DNA of 64,000 bases, taken from Psychrobacillus faecigallinarum. Lineage in GTDB: Bacteria > Bacillota > Bacilli > Bacillales_A > Planococcaceae. The translations under genes were made by a program, and so were the position numbers. This document shows positions 51,618 through 60,796 of this stretch, one piece after another. The stretch's first letter is position 1. Every line of letters starts with the position of its first letter. The notes beneath the pieces were generated by a model. That model was not told the origin of the DNA, did no database searches, and saw only the letters and a program-made list of their open reading frames with translations. The stretch covers positions 682,001 to 746,000 of the forward strand of contig NZ_JACSQO010000001.1 in NCBI RefSeq assembly GCF_014836595.1. Direction: 5' to 3'.

Positions 51618-52967
51618 CTATACTTCCTGCAATTCCCCTGTCTCTTCTTGCTTTTCCTTTTTAAAGAAGTAACCGATCACCGCACCGATAAGTCCTGTCA
51701 CGATCCAGCCAGCTCCACTTGTAAATAAAGGAATAAAACCAAATACGTTATTAAGCGCTTCCACAGCAATGTTTGCTTCTTTAAGCGCATCTGTAATTGC
51801 TACCATACCAACTCCGATAATAGTACCTACATAAACCGAACGTGATCCCTTGAACCAGCTATCTGTAAAAATAAGTATTATTAACGCAATGGCAATTGGA
51901 TAGAGTAACATTAATATTGGAGAAGCCATTGTTAATATTTTTGTTAATCCAAAGTTTGTGATGATCAAGCTTCCAAGTGAGAAGATTATTAACCATTTTT
52001 TATAGGAAACTTTCGGAATAATGCGTTCGAAGTATTCTGCAACAGCAGCTAAACATGCTACATTTGTTGTAATACCTGTTAAGAAAATAACTATTCCAAT
52101 TAAATAAATACCGATTTGTCCAAATAACGCCTTAGAAGCAAGCGCAATCAGTTCTCCACCATTTGTTGTATAACCAACAGCATCCACACTAGTTGCACCT
52201 ATCCATGACATAGACACCTGCAGAAGAACTAGTCCCACCACAGTGATGAGGCCTGCCTTAATGAATACTTTGGATACTTCTTTTTTTGAACGAATTCCCA
52301 AAGCATCAATCGATTTAATGAAAATTCCACCAAACACAAATGCAGCTAGCACATCCATAGTAAAGTAACCTTGAGTAAAACCCTTCAGAAATGCATCGCT
52401 AGCAGTTTCGTAGCCCTTTCCTTCTATCGGTCCGTATACAGAACCCATTGGAGTAAAAATAGATTTTGCAACAATGATCACTAAAAGAGTTGCAAAAACA
52501 GGTGTGATCAACTTCCCTAATCTATCAACAAATTTAGTAGTTTCCCATGATAGGTAAACCGTTAAAGCGATAAAAATAATAGAAAAGATAAGTAAAAACA
52601 AACCAATTTGACTACTGTCGGCGATCAGCTGTTTTATAGCAATCTCATAGACAACTGACGTAGTTCTTGGAATAACGTATATTGGCCCTAAAGTTAGGAA
52701 TAATAACACCGAGAAAACAATAGCAAATTTAGGAGAGACACGACTTGCAAGTTTTTCTACAGTGCCTCCACCCTTTGTAAGTGCAATAATTGCCAACAAA
52801 ACTAACCCTACCCCTGTTACCAAGAAACCTGCCATAGCAATCGGCGTATTTGTACCTGCTTGTTGCCCTAGAACTGGAGCAAAAATTACATTACCAGCTC
52901 CCAAGAACATGGCGAATAACATAAACCCAATGGCTACAATTTGAAAAAACGATAATTTTTTTTCCAT
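51618..52967 (-). CDS. brnQ: Branched-chain amino acid carrier BrnQ
   Basis: 449 residues, about 12 transmembrane helices. The N-terminal FLGAGNVIFAPVLGQQAG and the central GGTVEKLASRVSPKFA are BrnQ (LIVCS family) signatures. It normally imports Leu/Ile/Val with sodium or protons. It lies 52 bases after the proline racemase-family gene on the same strand, next to proline catabolic genes, so it may import proline or a related imino acid (inference). AAGGGAG before the ATG. Confidence 0.88.
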   Translation of the reverse strand: MEKKLSFFQIVAIGFMLFAMFLGAGNVIFAPVLGQQAGTNTPIAMAGFLVTGVGLVLLAIIALTKGGGTVEKLASRVSPKFAIVFSVLLFLTLGPIYVIPRTTSVVYEIAIKQLIADSSQIGLFLLIFSIIFIALTVYLSWETTKFVDRLGKLITPVFATLLVIIVAKSIFTPMGSVYGPIEGKGYETASDAFLKGFTQGYFTMDVLAAFVFGGIFIKSIDALGIRSKKEVSKVFIKAGLITVVGLVLLQVSMSWIGATSVDAVGYTTNGGELIALASKALFGQIGIYLIGIVIFLTGITTNVACLAAVAEYFERIIPKVSYKKWLIIFSLGSLIITNFGLTKILTMASPILMLLYPIAIALIILIFTDSWFKGSRSVYVGTIIGVGMVAITDALKEANIAVEALNNVFGFIPLFTSGAGWIVTGLIGAVIGYFFKKEKQEETGELQEV

Positions 52968-53019
52968 TTATTTTCTCCCTTTTTTTAAAAACTTTTAAAC
53001 AAAAGATATTTTAATATAA

Positions 53020-54000
53020 TTATATAGCGAAACCTTCCGCATAAATATCTGCGTCTTGTAGGATAAATTTGTGCTCGCCAGTGATCCAAGCAGACCCCTT
53101 AATTGCTGGAATAATAGCTTCCATTTCTGCAACCTTTGTTTTCCCTAAAACTTTTCCTTCAAATGTAGAACCTATAATACTTTCTTGAATAATAGATGCA
53201 CCAGTCTCTAAATTCAATGCTGCCATTTTTGCACAGGTTCCCGTTCCACAAGGAGAACGGTCGATTTGTCCATCTCCAAAAACAACTACGTTTTTATAGT
53301 GGTTGTCACTAATCTTGTCAGTAATTTCGATTAGATCCACTGTTCGGATATTGGGAATAGTCGGGTGCTCAATGTTTATATTTTTATTAATATAATCTCT
53401 AGCCTCTGTAGCCAGCTCTATTATTCTATGTTTATCAGACAAATCAATTTTGACCCCTAAATCAGAGGAATTTATTATTCCAAAAAAACTTCCTCCGAAT
53501 GCTATGTCCACTGAAACATTTCCAATTTCTTTTAAGTCTATGGACAAGCCTTTATGTAGGATAAATGCAGGCACATTCGTAAATTCTACGCTTTCCACTC
53601 GTTCTCCATTGAAGCTCACTCTGCATTCTATTATTCCTGATGGAGTATCCACATAAACAAGTTCTTTTTTGGGAATAATACCTTTAGTCAAGCACATCGT
53701 TACAGTGCCAATAGTCCCATGACCGCACATATTTAAGTATGATCCACTATCCATAAAAATTATTCCAATATCACATTTCTTGTTTGTAGGATCTGTCAAA
53801 ATGGAACCAAACATATCCTTATGTCCCCTTGGCTCATTCATCAACAACTTGCGAATATGGTCATAGTTTTTCTTAACATATTCCTTTTTTTCCATCATCG
53901 TTTTCCCAATAATCTTTGGAAAACCGTTGATAACTATACGTGTAGCTTCTCCCATAGTATGTGTATCGATTGTTTCAATGCTTAAAACATACTGTTCCAT
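53020..54000 (-). CDS. Proline racemase / 4-hydroxyproline epimerase family enzyme
   Basis: 326 residues. Both catalytic cysteines are present: Cys92 (NMCGHGTIG) and Cys251 (SPCGTGTCAK), so it is a racemase/epimerase rather than the Cys/Thr dehydratase. Substrate could be D/L-proline or trans-4-hydroxy-L-proline. Next to PRODH and P5C dehydrogenase, conversion of D-proline to L-proline for oxidation is the simplest reading; the hydroxyproline pathway enzymes (D-hydroxyproline oxidase, deaminase) are absent here. AAGGAGG before ATG 54000. Probably co-transcribed with brnQ. Confidence 0.88.
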   Translation of the reverse strand: MEQYVLSIETIDTHTMGEATRIVINGFPKIIGKTMMEKKEYVKKNYDHIRKLLMNEPRGHKDMFGSILTDPTNKKCDIGIIFMDSGSYLNMCGHGTIGTVTMCLTKGIIPKKELVYVDTPSGIIECRVSFNGERVESVEFTNVPAFILHKGLSIDLKEIGNVSVDIAFGGSFFGIINSSDLGVKIDLSDKHRIIELATEARDYINKNINIEHPTIPNIRTVDLIEITDKISDNHYKNVVVFGDGQIDRSPCGTGTCAKMAALNLETGASIIQESIIGSTFEGKVLGKTKVAEMEAIIPAIKGSAWITGEHKFILQDADIYAEGFAI

Positions 54001-54172
54001 ACTATTCCTCCTTCACAAAAATTTTTTACATAATTAAAAACATATATTATTTTATATCTTTTGAAAAGTATAATGAATTCATATATTTCTTATAAAATAA
54101 TTATTTATATATAACAAAGCCTGTGGGTTAGCGGTTTAATCAACAAATATTCTAAAAATAAATAAGAGAAAT

Positions 54173-54202
54173 TTATTGTTTTTTTAATTTCTGTGATATA
54201 AT
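54173..54202 (+). promoter_or_regulatory. Likely SigA promoter of the PRODH gene
   Basis: Extended -10 TGATATAAT at 54194-54202 with a weak -35 (TTATTG at 54173-54178) 18 bases upstream and about 40 bases before the start codon. No sigma-54 type -24/-12 sequence is visible. Confidence 0.55.
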
Positions 54203-54243
54203 GCTTTGGAAATTATTTCACCAAAATAAGGGAGAGGTTTTAG

Positions 54244-55215
54244 ATGGCATTACGTGACTTTTTTATCGCTTTATCAGAAAACCGCACACTAAATAGTGCA
54301 GCTCAAAAATATGGTTTAAAAATGGGAGCCCAAAGCGTTGTTGCGGGAACTAACATTCAAGAAACAATCGCAAGTATTAAAGAGTTAAACAAACAAGGAA
54401 TCTCTTGCACGGTTGATAACCTAGGCGAGTTCGTATATGAAAAGTCTGAGGCTACTGCGGCTAAGGAGCAAATTCTCGAAGTGATTAAAGCAATTCACGA
54501 AAACGGAGTGGATGCGCATATCTCTCTAAAGCCTTCTCAACTGGGCTTAGATATTGAGCGTGATTTCTGCTATCAAAATTTAAAAGAAATTGTCGCTCTT
54601 GCTGACGAATACAATATTTTTGTTAACTTCGATATGGAAAACTATGACCGTTTACATCCTTCTTTTGAATTGATGGAGGAGTTGAACGAAGAGCATAAAA
54701 ACGTGGGAACTGTAATTCAAGCATACTTCCATGAGTCCGATGAAAATATTGAAAAATATAAAAACTATCGTTTAAGAATTGTTAAAGGCGCTTATAAAGA
54801 GCCTGCTAACATCGCATATCAGGACAAAGCGGAAATTGACCAGAAGTTTATTGAATTGATTGAGTATCATTTACTAAATGGCAAATTTACATCTATCGCA
54901 ACACATGACCATAACGTTATTGATCATGTAAAGCAATTTGTAAAAGTTAATAACATTCCTAATGATAAATTTGAGTTCCAGATGCTATACGGCTTCCGTA
55001 AGGACATGCAGCTACAGCTAGCAAAAGAAGGATATAATTTCTGTACTTATGTTCCTTTTGGTCGTGATTGGTATGGATACTTCATGCGCCGTCTAGCTGA
55101 ACGCCCACAAAATTTAACCCTTGTGACCAAGCAGGTCTTCACTAAAAAAACAAACACAGTTATTGGATTAGCTGCTGCTGCATTCCTAGCTGGACGTTTA
55201 ACAAAACGCAAATAA
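54244..55215 (+). CDS. putB: Proline dehydrogenase (PutB/FadM type)
   Basis: 323 residues, a monofunctional FAD-dependent proline oxidase with a TIM barrel. VDAHISLKPSQLGLDIERDFC, NFDMENYD, LRIVKGAYKE, TSIATHDHNVI and the C-terminal YVPFGRDWYGYFMRRLAERPQN are the family's flavin- and substrate-binding segments. It makes P5C for the dehydrogenase at 56885. A C-terminal hydrophobic stretch (TVIGLAAAAFLAGRL) may hold it at the membrane near the quinone pool. GGGAGAGG before the ATG. Divergent from the racemase gene across 243 bases. Confidence 0.92.
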   Translation: MALRDFFIALSENRTLNSAAQKYGLKMGAQSVVAGTNIQETIASIKELNKQGISCTVDNLGEFVYEKSEATAAKEQILEVIKAIHENGVDAHISLKPSQLGLDIERDFCYQNLKEIVALADEYNIFVNFDMENYDRLHPSFELMEELNEEHKNVGTVIQAYFHESDENIEKYKNYRLRIVKGAYKEPANIAYQDKAEIDQKFIELIEYHLLNGKFTSIATHDHNVIDHVKQFVKVNNIPNDKFEFQMLYGFRKDMQLQLAKEGYNFCTYVPFGRDWYGYFMRRLAERPQNLTLVTKQVFTKKTNTVIGLAAAAFLAGRLTKRK

Positions 55216-55280
55216 GAGAAGTACAAGCATCTATTTCTGCATCTGCAATCAGATGGGTATAGCTATATTCTCTTATCCTA

Positions 55281-55320
55281 AAAAAACTGGACCTCCTCTT
55301 TACAGGTGGTCCAGTTTTTT
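55281..55320. terminator. Bidirectional terminator between PRODH and its regulator
   Basis: Stem AAAAAACTGGACC/GGTCCAGTTTTTT serves both convergent genes; it overlaps the last two bases of the regulator's stop codon. Confidence 0.88.
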
Positions 55321-56674
55321 ATTCACTATATTCTTTTTCTTCCACTGCTTTCATCCTCTTCATGCGATATTGCAAACTTTGACGCTTTATCCCTAGCGCT
55401 TTAGCAGTCTGAGAGACATTGCCCTTGAAGAAACTCAACGCATTTAAAATATAATAATCTTCAACTTCTCGAATATATTGGTCGAGTGGTCGGAGATCCT
55501 TTTCCGATTGAACGATAAATAAATCGGTATCTGTATGCTGGTCTTTCGGATTAATCTCCTGTGTCTTCCAACGAAAATAAATCGGTAACATATCCTTCGT
55601 TATATATTCTTCTGTAGATATGAGGGAGGCAATCTCGTCGAGTAGCACCTCCAGCTCCTTTAGATTTCCAGGCCAGTCGTAAGATAAAAAGATTTGTTCA
55701 ACGTCTGCTTCAAGTCCCTTCACAATACAACCAACATTTTGCCGAAGTCTAGAAAGGTAATCGACCACAAAGGGCATAATATCCTCCTTTCGTTCACGAA
55801 GTGATGGAATCTGTATCGTGATGGTAGAAAAGAAATAATATAACCTCTTAGAAAGCTTACCAGTACTGATAAGTTCAATTGGATCGTCACCAATACTCGC
55901 AATAAAAACATGATTCTTTTTCTCATGTTGTTTAAGCATCTTCACGATTTTTTCTTGAGCATCCATTGATAAATATTCAATTCGCTCGGCAAAAAAAGTA
56001 ATATTAGATAGCTCAGTTACATACTTTTCAAGCTGAGCTATGACAGTTGCCTCATCTCTTCTACAAATCAGCGTAATGAACTGGGAGTTTGGTTCAGATA
56101 ATGCATGATGGATTCCTTCAGCAATCATATCTTTCCCTGTACCCGATTCACCGATTAGCATAACAGGGATTCGATTAGCTGCCGCCACCTTTGCTGTTGA
56201 AATAACATTTCTCATTACATCCGAAACTGCAGTAATCGTTTCAAACATGAGTGGCTGTCCATATCTACGAAGCGGCTGATACATCATAAATTCTTGTGCT
56301 GAAATATCCCTCGCAAACTCTACTACTCCTAAAATATGACCATCATTCTCTATCGGTAAGATATTACGAATGGTAGTGATTTCTTGTCCCTTTTCATTCC
56401 AAAAGGTCTTCTTCTGATTTTTGATGGACTGTCCACTTTGAAGAACTTGTTGTAGAATGCTCTCTTCCATTCCAAACTGAATAATCTCTTTGGCGATACG
56501 CTTCTCCGCTTCTTCGTTAGTTAGTCCCTCCAGCTCTTTCATTTTTTGATTGTAGACAACAGGTCTGCCTTGTATATCGATTGCACGAATTCCGTTATCA
56601 CTCATTTCTGTGATAAATTCATATATTTGGAGTAGGTGTTTATGCTCCACTGGATTCACAGCTCCTTTACTCAT
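55319..56674 (-). CDS. PAS + degenerate AAA+ + Fis-type HTH regulator of proline genes
   Basis: 451 residues. PAS domain about 15-125, AAA+ domain 140-345 with Walker A GESGTGKD (175-182), Fis-type HTH at 408-443 (GNVSQTAKALGIKRQSLQYRMKRM). It is built like a sigma-54 activator such as RocR, but the sigma-54 contact loop (GAFTGA) is missing and Walker B reads NITFFAERI (224-232) where the family has TLFLDEI. It should therefore work without sigma-54. Flanked by PRODH and P5C dehydrogenase, it is their likely regulator. The start is uncertain: ATG 56674 has no ribosome site, while AAAGGAG within codons 3-5 could serve GTG 56650. Confidence 0.83.
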   Translation of the reverse strand: MSKGAVNPVEHKHLLQIYEFITEMSDNGIRAIDIQGRPVVYNQKMKELEGLTNEEAEKRIAKEIIQFGMEESILQQVLQSGQSIKNQKKTFWNEKGQEITTIRNILPIENDGHILGVVEFARDISAQEFMMYQPLRRYGQPLMFETITAVSDVMRNVISTAKVAAANRIPVMLIGESGTGKDMIAEGIHHALSEPNSQFITLICRRDEATVIAQLEKYVTELSNITFFAERIEYLSMDAQEKIVKMLKQHEKKNHVFIASIGDDPIELISTGKLSKRLYYFFSTITIQIPSLRERKEDIMPFVVDYLSRLRQNVGCIVKGLEADVEQIFLSYDWPGNLKELEVLLDEIASLISTEEYITKDMLPIYFRWKTQEINPKDQHTDTDLFIVQSEKDLRPLDQYIREVEDYYILNALSFFKGNVSQTAKALGIKRQSLQYRMKRMKAVEEKEYSE

Positions 56675-56842
56675 AGATATGGATAAAGCAAATATGGATG
56701 AAAATTAGACAGTATATAAACAAAGTATAGTAGTTAAGTGACCAAAAACTACAACTGTTCGAAATTTATTAAAGTTTTCTAAATTTAATAGTTGAATTAT
56801 GCCAAATGTTATTGCATTATTATATATATACTTTTCGCAAAA

Positions 56843-56861
56843 GTGCAAAATGAGTTTGCAC
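56843..56861. promoter_or_regulatory. Candidate operator before the P5C dehydrogenase gene
   Basis: Perfect inverted repeat GTGCAAA-N5-TTTGCAC, centred 33 bases before the start codon in the 210-base gap between the regulator and P5C dehydrogenase genes. A good target for the PAS/AAA+ regulator; assignment rests on symmetry and position. Confidence 0.5.
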
Positions 56862-56884
56862 CTTTTCACTTAGGAGGATAAAAA

Positions 56885-58429
56885 TTGATTTCTTATAAAC
56901 ATGAACCATTCACAGATTTTACAGTTAATACAAACACTGAAGCATATAAAGCAGCTCTAGAGCTTGTGAAAAATCAATTAGGAAATCATTATCCTTTAGT
57001 TATAAATGGTGAAAGAATAACTACCGAACAAAAGATAAATTCATATAATCCAGCCAAGAAATCTGAGCTAATCGGATCTGTTTCAAAGGCAACTCAAGAA
57101 TTAGCTGAAAAAGCAATGACGTCTGCTTACTCAACTTTTCAGGAGTGGCAATACATATCTGCAGAGGTTCGTGCAAATATTTTATTCAAAGCTGCAGCAA
57201 TCATTCGTCGTCGCAAGCATGAATTTTCTGCTTGGTTAACCTATGAAGCCGGAAAACCATGGAATGAAGCAGATGCTGATACTGCTGAAGCAATCGACTT
57301 TTTAGAATATTATGGACGTCAGATGTTAACTATCAAGGACGGACAACCAGTAGAAAGCCGTCCCGGTGAAAGAAATCGCTATGATTATATTCCGTTAGGT
57401 GTGGGCGTTATTATCTCCCCTTGGAATTTCCCATTTGCCATTATGGCTGGCACTACAGTGGCAGCTGTTGTAACTGGTAACACAGTTCTATTAAAACCTG
57501 CCTCTACTACCCCTGTTATTGCGTACAAATTTGTAGAAGTGTTAGAAGAGGCAGGACTTCCTGCAGGTGTAGTGAACTTCATTCCAGGATCTGGTGCAGA
57601 GGTCGGGGATTATCTAGTCGATCACCCACTTACTCGCTTTATTAGCTTCACTGGATCACGTGACGTGGGTCTTCGTATCAACCAACGAGCATCTGTTGTA
57701 AATGAAGGTCAAATTTGGATTAAGCGCGTCATTGCTGAAATGGGCGGAAAAGATACCATTGTAGTAGACAAGGAAGCAGATCTAGAATTAGCAGCAGACT
57801 CTATTGTCAAATCAGCTTTTGGTTTTAGTGGTCAAAAATGCTCCGCTTGTTCTCGAGCAGTTATAGTCGAAGATGTATACGACGAAATCGTGAAACGAGT
57901 CGAAGAAAAAACAAAGGCGTTACATGTTGGAAGTCCACTGGATCCAACAAACTATACAGGCCCAGTTATTGACCAGGCTGCCTTTAACAAAATTACAGAC
58001 TATATTGAAATCGGAAAGCAAGAAGGACGCCTAATTGCTGGTGGTACCGCTGACCAATCAGAAGGGTACTTCGTACATCCAACAGTATTTGCAGACGTTT
58101 CGGTTGATGCACGAATCATGAAGGAAGAAATCTTCGGACCAGTTGTTGCCATTACGAAAGCAGCTAACTTCGAAGAAGCAATAAAGATTGCTAACGCTAC
58201 AGACTACGGTCTAACCGGTGCAGTTATCTCTACTAATCGAACGAACATTGAATATGCACGCCAACGCTTCCATGTAGGAAACCTATACTTCAATCGCGGT
58301 TGTACAGGTGCTATCGTAGGCTACCAACCTTTCGGAGGCTTTAATATGTCTGGAACAGACTCTAAAGCCGGTGGTCCCGACTACTTACAGCTTCATGTGC
58401 AAGCAAAAACTACCTCCGAAGCTCTATAA
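56885..58429 (+). CDS. putC: L-glutamate gamma-semialdehyde (P5C) dehydrogenase
   Basis: 514 residues, the length of RocA/PutC. NAD-binding [14 protein letters not shown] and [10 protein letters not shown], catalytic glutamate in AEMGGKD, catalytic cysteine in [13 protein letters not shown], and C-terminal [23 protein letters not shown], the mark of P5C dehydrogenases. It oxidises P5C to glutamate, completing proline use. The start is TTG 56885 with AGGAGG 7 bases upstream; no ATG fits. It has its own promoter region and terminator. Confidence 0.94.
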   Translation: MISYKHEPFTDFTVNTNTEAYKAALELVKNQLGNHYPLVINGERITTEQKINSYNPAKKSELIGSVSKATQELAEKAMTSAYSTFQEWQYISAEVRANILFKAAAIIRRRKHEFSAWLTYEAGKPWNEADADTAEAIDFLEYYGRQMLTIKDGQPVESRPGERNRYDYIPLGVGVIISPWNFPFAIMAGTTVAAVVTGNTVLLKPASTTPVIAYKFVEVLEEAGLPAGVVNFIPGSGAEVGDYLVDHPLTRFISFTGSRDVGLRINQRASVVNEGQIWIKRVIAEMGGKDTIVVDKEADLELAADSIVKSAFGFSGQKCSACSRAVIVEDVYDEIVKRVEEKTKALHVGSPLDPTNYTGPVIDQAAFNKITDYIEIGKQEGRLIAGGTADQSEGYFVHPTVFADVSVDARIMKEEIFGPVVAITKAANFEEAIKIANATDYGLTGAVISTNRTNIEYARQRFHVGNLYFNRGCTGAIVGYQPFGGFNMSGTDSKAGGPDYLQLHVQAKTTSEAL

Positions 58430-58464
58430 TACTTCTATATTTAATAGGAAGAAACTCTTTTTAT

Positions 58465-58488
58465 GGCCTGCAACCTTGCAGGCCTTTT
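58465..58488 (+). terminator. Terminator of the P5C dehydrogenase gene
   Basis: Nine-base stem GGCCTGCAA/TTGCAGGCC followed by T4. Confidence 0.82.
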
Positions 58489-58551
58489 AAATACACAAAA
58501 ACTCACTTTATTATAACAGAATTACCACACATACAATATATAATCCATTTT

Positions 58552-58598
58552 ATAACAAGAGTATTGCAGGTGCCTGGCACCTGCAATACTCTTGTTAT
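58552..58598. repeat. Interspersed 47-base perfect palindrome (copy H)
   Basis: Arms of 23 bases match perfectly around T58575, core GGTGCCTGGCACC. It stands alone in the 345-base gap between two plus-strand genes, after a separate standard terminator, so termination is not its needed role here. Confidence 0.93.
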
Positions 58599-58774
58599 AT
58601 TTCTACACTGCATTTAACTAATAACCGAGGTGAAGAATATCTCCTATATGTGAATTTTAGAACCCTACTTCTACTTTCAATTTAATAAAGAAATTACCGA
58701 GAACAATTGTATAATTAAAGGTAAATAATAAGGTGTAACAGCTTTTAATAAATAGTGATGGGAGGTATACGTAG

Positions 58775-59413
58775 TTGCAGCTAAACTCGTACACAAGCAG
58801 ATGGAACAATAAAAATTGGACAGTCGTTGGTGACAGTAACACGGAGCTCAATTGGGCCGGTGAAATAAAATATTCCGGCTACATCTCTGAAAATCTTGGG
58901 TTAAAAGTACAAAACTTAGGAAAAAGTGGATCTGGGTGGTTCAATACTTGGAAGGCTGGTTACGAGGCATTCTACCTAAGATTAGATGAGGTAGATAAAG
59001 AGGCAGATTTAATCACCTTCTTAGGAGGAGGTAATGATTATGCTGAAACGGAGAAGTCCTTTGTTTTAGGTACTTTAGGTGATACTGATCCCGTCTCTTC
59101 CTTTTATGGTGCATTAGATCACACTATCAGCACAGCTATCAATATGTTCCCAAACGCAACCATCGCTACATTCACCCAGTTTAGACGCGATGTGGGACAG
59201 CCCACTAACCCTCAGCTGGAAGCAATGGTGAGAGCTGAGTTAGAAGTAACTGCAAAATACGGAATCCCTTGCTTTAATCTTTATCACCAAGCCAATCAAT
59301 ATCCATGGCTAACTTGGTACCGTGAGCGTTATATGATCGATGGTATTCATCTAAATGATGCTGGTCACAAGAAACTAGCCTTTAAAATGATTCCTTTTAT
59401 AGAAGGACTATAG
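58775..59413 (+). CDS. Cytoplasmic SGNH/GDSL hydrolase
   Basis: 212 residues without signal peptide. Block I VVGDSNTE (serine about residue 21), block III GGGNDYAE (Asn), and DGIHLNDAGH with the catalytic Asp/His near residue 195. GGGAGG 9 bases before TTG 58775 gives the start. Substrate unknown. Confidence 0.84.
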   Translation: MQLNSYTSRWNNKNWTVVGDSNTELNWAGEIKYSGYISENLGLKVQNLGKSGSGWFNTWKAGYEAFYLRLDEVDKEADLITFLGGGNDYAETEKSFVLGTLGDTDPVSSFYGALDHTISTAINMFPNATIATFTQFRRDVGQPTNPQLEAMVRAELEVTAKYGIPCFNLYHQANQYPWLTWYRERYMIDGIHLNDAGHKKLAFKMIPFIEGL

Positions 59414-59441
59414 AAAAAGCTCCCAGATTCGGGAGCTTTTT
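59414..59441 (+). terminator. Terminator of the SGNH hydrolase gene
   Basis: Stem AAAAAGCTCCC/GGGAGCTTTTT directly after the stop codon. Confidence 0.88.
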
Positions 59442-59454
59442 ATTCTTGATATTC

Positions 59455-59551
59455 GATTGTCGTAAAATAATTGTAGATTGTCGTAAAATTCGTGTTGATT
59501 GTAGTAAAATAGGTCTCGATTGTCGTAAAACAAGCCAAAATTGTAGTAAAA
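59455..59551. repeat. Five-unit array of GATTGT(C/A)GTAAAA with exact 21-base period
   Basis: Units start at 59455, 59476, 59497, 59518 and 59539, always 21 bases apart. The 13-base unit is conserved (position 7 is C, C, A, C, A) while the 8-base spacers are unrelated. It sits between the SGNH terminator and the end of the MFS gene. Same unit and period as the array at 21736-22075. Confidence 0.93.
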
Positions 59552-59605
59552 CACCTAAAATCACTGAGTATTAGACAAAAAAGACAGCCCATTCAACTAA
59601 AATCT

Positions 59606-60796
59606 TTAACTTTTCCAAGAAAATCTCCAAACCCGATTAGGAACTTTACACAAACCAACTATTAACACGAACGACAAAATTCCAGCAACTAAAGACAACA
59701 TCATGTAGCTAGTTTGCGCAGCGATTACACCGGACAATCCCCCACCAGAGACACCTGCCAGTGCAACCCATACATCCACCGAGCCCTGTCTTTTAGCTCT
59801 CGTCGCAGGCACAGTAGAATCTACTATCAAAGCGGTGCTACTAATTAAACCAAAGTTCCATCCTAAACCTAACAACGCTAATGCCAAAATGAGCATCCCT
59901 AAGGAGTCTCCGGGAGCAAACGCAGCCACAAGCCCTGCTGCAAGCAAAGTAAAACCGGAAGCAACACCCACTGCCATTCGTCCAAAGCGGTCTACAAGCA
60001 TTCCTGTAACCAGTGAAGGCAAATACATTGCCGCCACATGAAATCCAATCACTAAGCCGACAGCATTTAAATCATGCCCATGATGCCTCATATGAACAGG
60101 TGTCATCGTCATTATGGAAACCATCACGACTTGAGTGATGACCATAATCGCGGCTCCAGTATAAATACCCATTTTATCCTCTACTTGCTCCTCAAAATCG
60201 TTACTAGCACTCACATCTGCCTTATGCTTGTTAATAGCAGTCGAAATAACTAAAGGATCAGGTCTCAATAAAATTAAAAGAACAGCCCCAGCTAAAATAT
60301 AAGCAGCCGCTGCCAATATAAAAGGACCTGCAAGCGATGGAACTCCTATAGAAGTAGCAAATTCACCCATCACCCCAACTAAATTGGGACCTGCAAATGC
60401 CCCTAAAGTGGTAGATACCATCGCCACACTAATTGCCGTTCCTCGTTGCTTTGCACTAGCTAAATCCGTACCAGCATACCTTGCCTGTAAATTCGTTGCA
60501 GACCCAGCGCCATATATTAAAAGTGATACAAACAGCAATACAATACTTTCACTCAGAGAAGCAATAACTACCCCTACAGCTCCTATACCACCAACGATAA
60601 ACCCAGAAGACAAGCCATACCTCCTACCAAAACGCTGAGACATTCTCCCAACGATTAACGCTGCTCCAGCTGACCCTAATGTAAATAACGCTGTAGGCAC
60701 TCCTGCATAACTATCCGTCCCTAGCATATCCTGAGCAATCAAAGCACCCACTGTGATTCCAGCCGCAAGCCCTGCTCCTCCGAATATCTGTGACAA
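59606..60796 (-). CDS. MFS transporter with unclear start
   Basis: At least 396 residues, about 11-12 transmembrane helices, with the MFS loop motif GRMSQRFGRRYGL after helix 2 and LVDRFGRMAVG in the second half. The reading frame continues upstream of TTG 60796 without a stop through a plausible N-terminus (EEIQRLYKRTLWIVVLSQIFGG) that completes helix 1, up to an ATA codon at 60890-60892 that has GGGAG 9 bases before it. TTG 60796 would cut helix 1 and has no ribosome site. So either a rare ATA start is used or the start codon is mutated. Substrate unknown. Confidence 0.8.
   Translation of the reverse strand: MSQIFGGAGLAAGITVGALIAQDMLGTDSYAGVPTALFTLGSAGAALIVGRMSQRFGRRYGLSSGFIVGGIGAVGVVIASLSESIVLLFVSLLIYGAGSATNLQARYAGTDLASAKQRGTAISVAMVSTTLGAFAGPNLVGVMGEFATSIGVPSLAGPFILAAAAYILAGAVLLILLRPDPLVISTAINKHKADVSASNDFEEQVEDKMGIYTGAAIMVITQVVMVSIMTMTPVHMRHHGHDLNAVGLVIGFHVAAMYLPSLVTGMLVDRFGRMAVGVASGFTLLAAGLVAAFAPGDSLGMLILALALLGLGWNFGLISSTALIVDSTVPATRAKRQGSVDVWVALAGVSGGGLSGVIAAQTSYMMLSLVAGILSFVLIVGLCKVPNRVWRFSWKS

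Noticed and set aside
56800..56884. Sigma-54 promoter before the P5C dehydrogenase
   Set aside because: TTGC-like bases are present but no GG at the required -24 spacing; the symmetry is better explained as an operator dyad.
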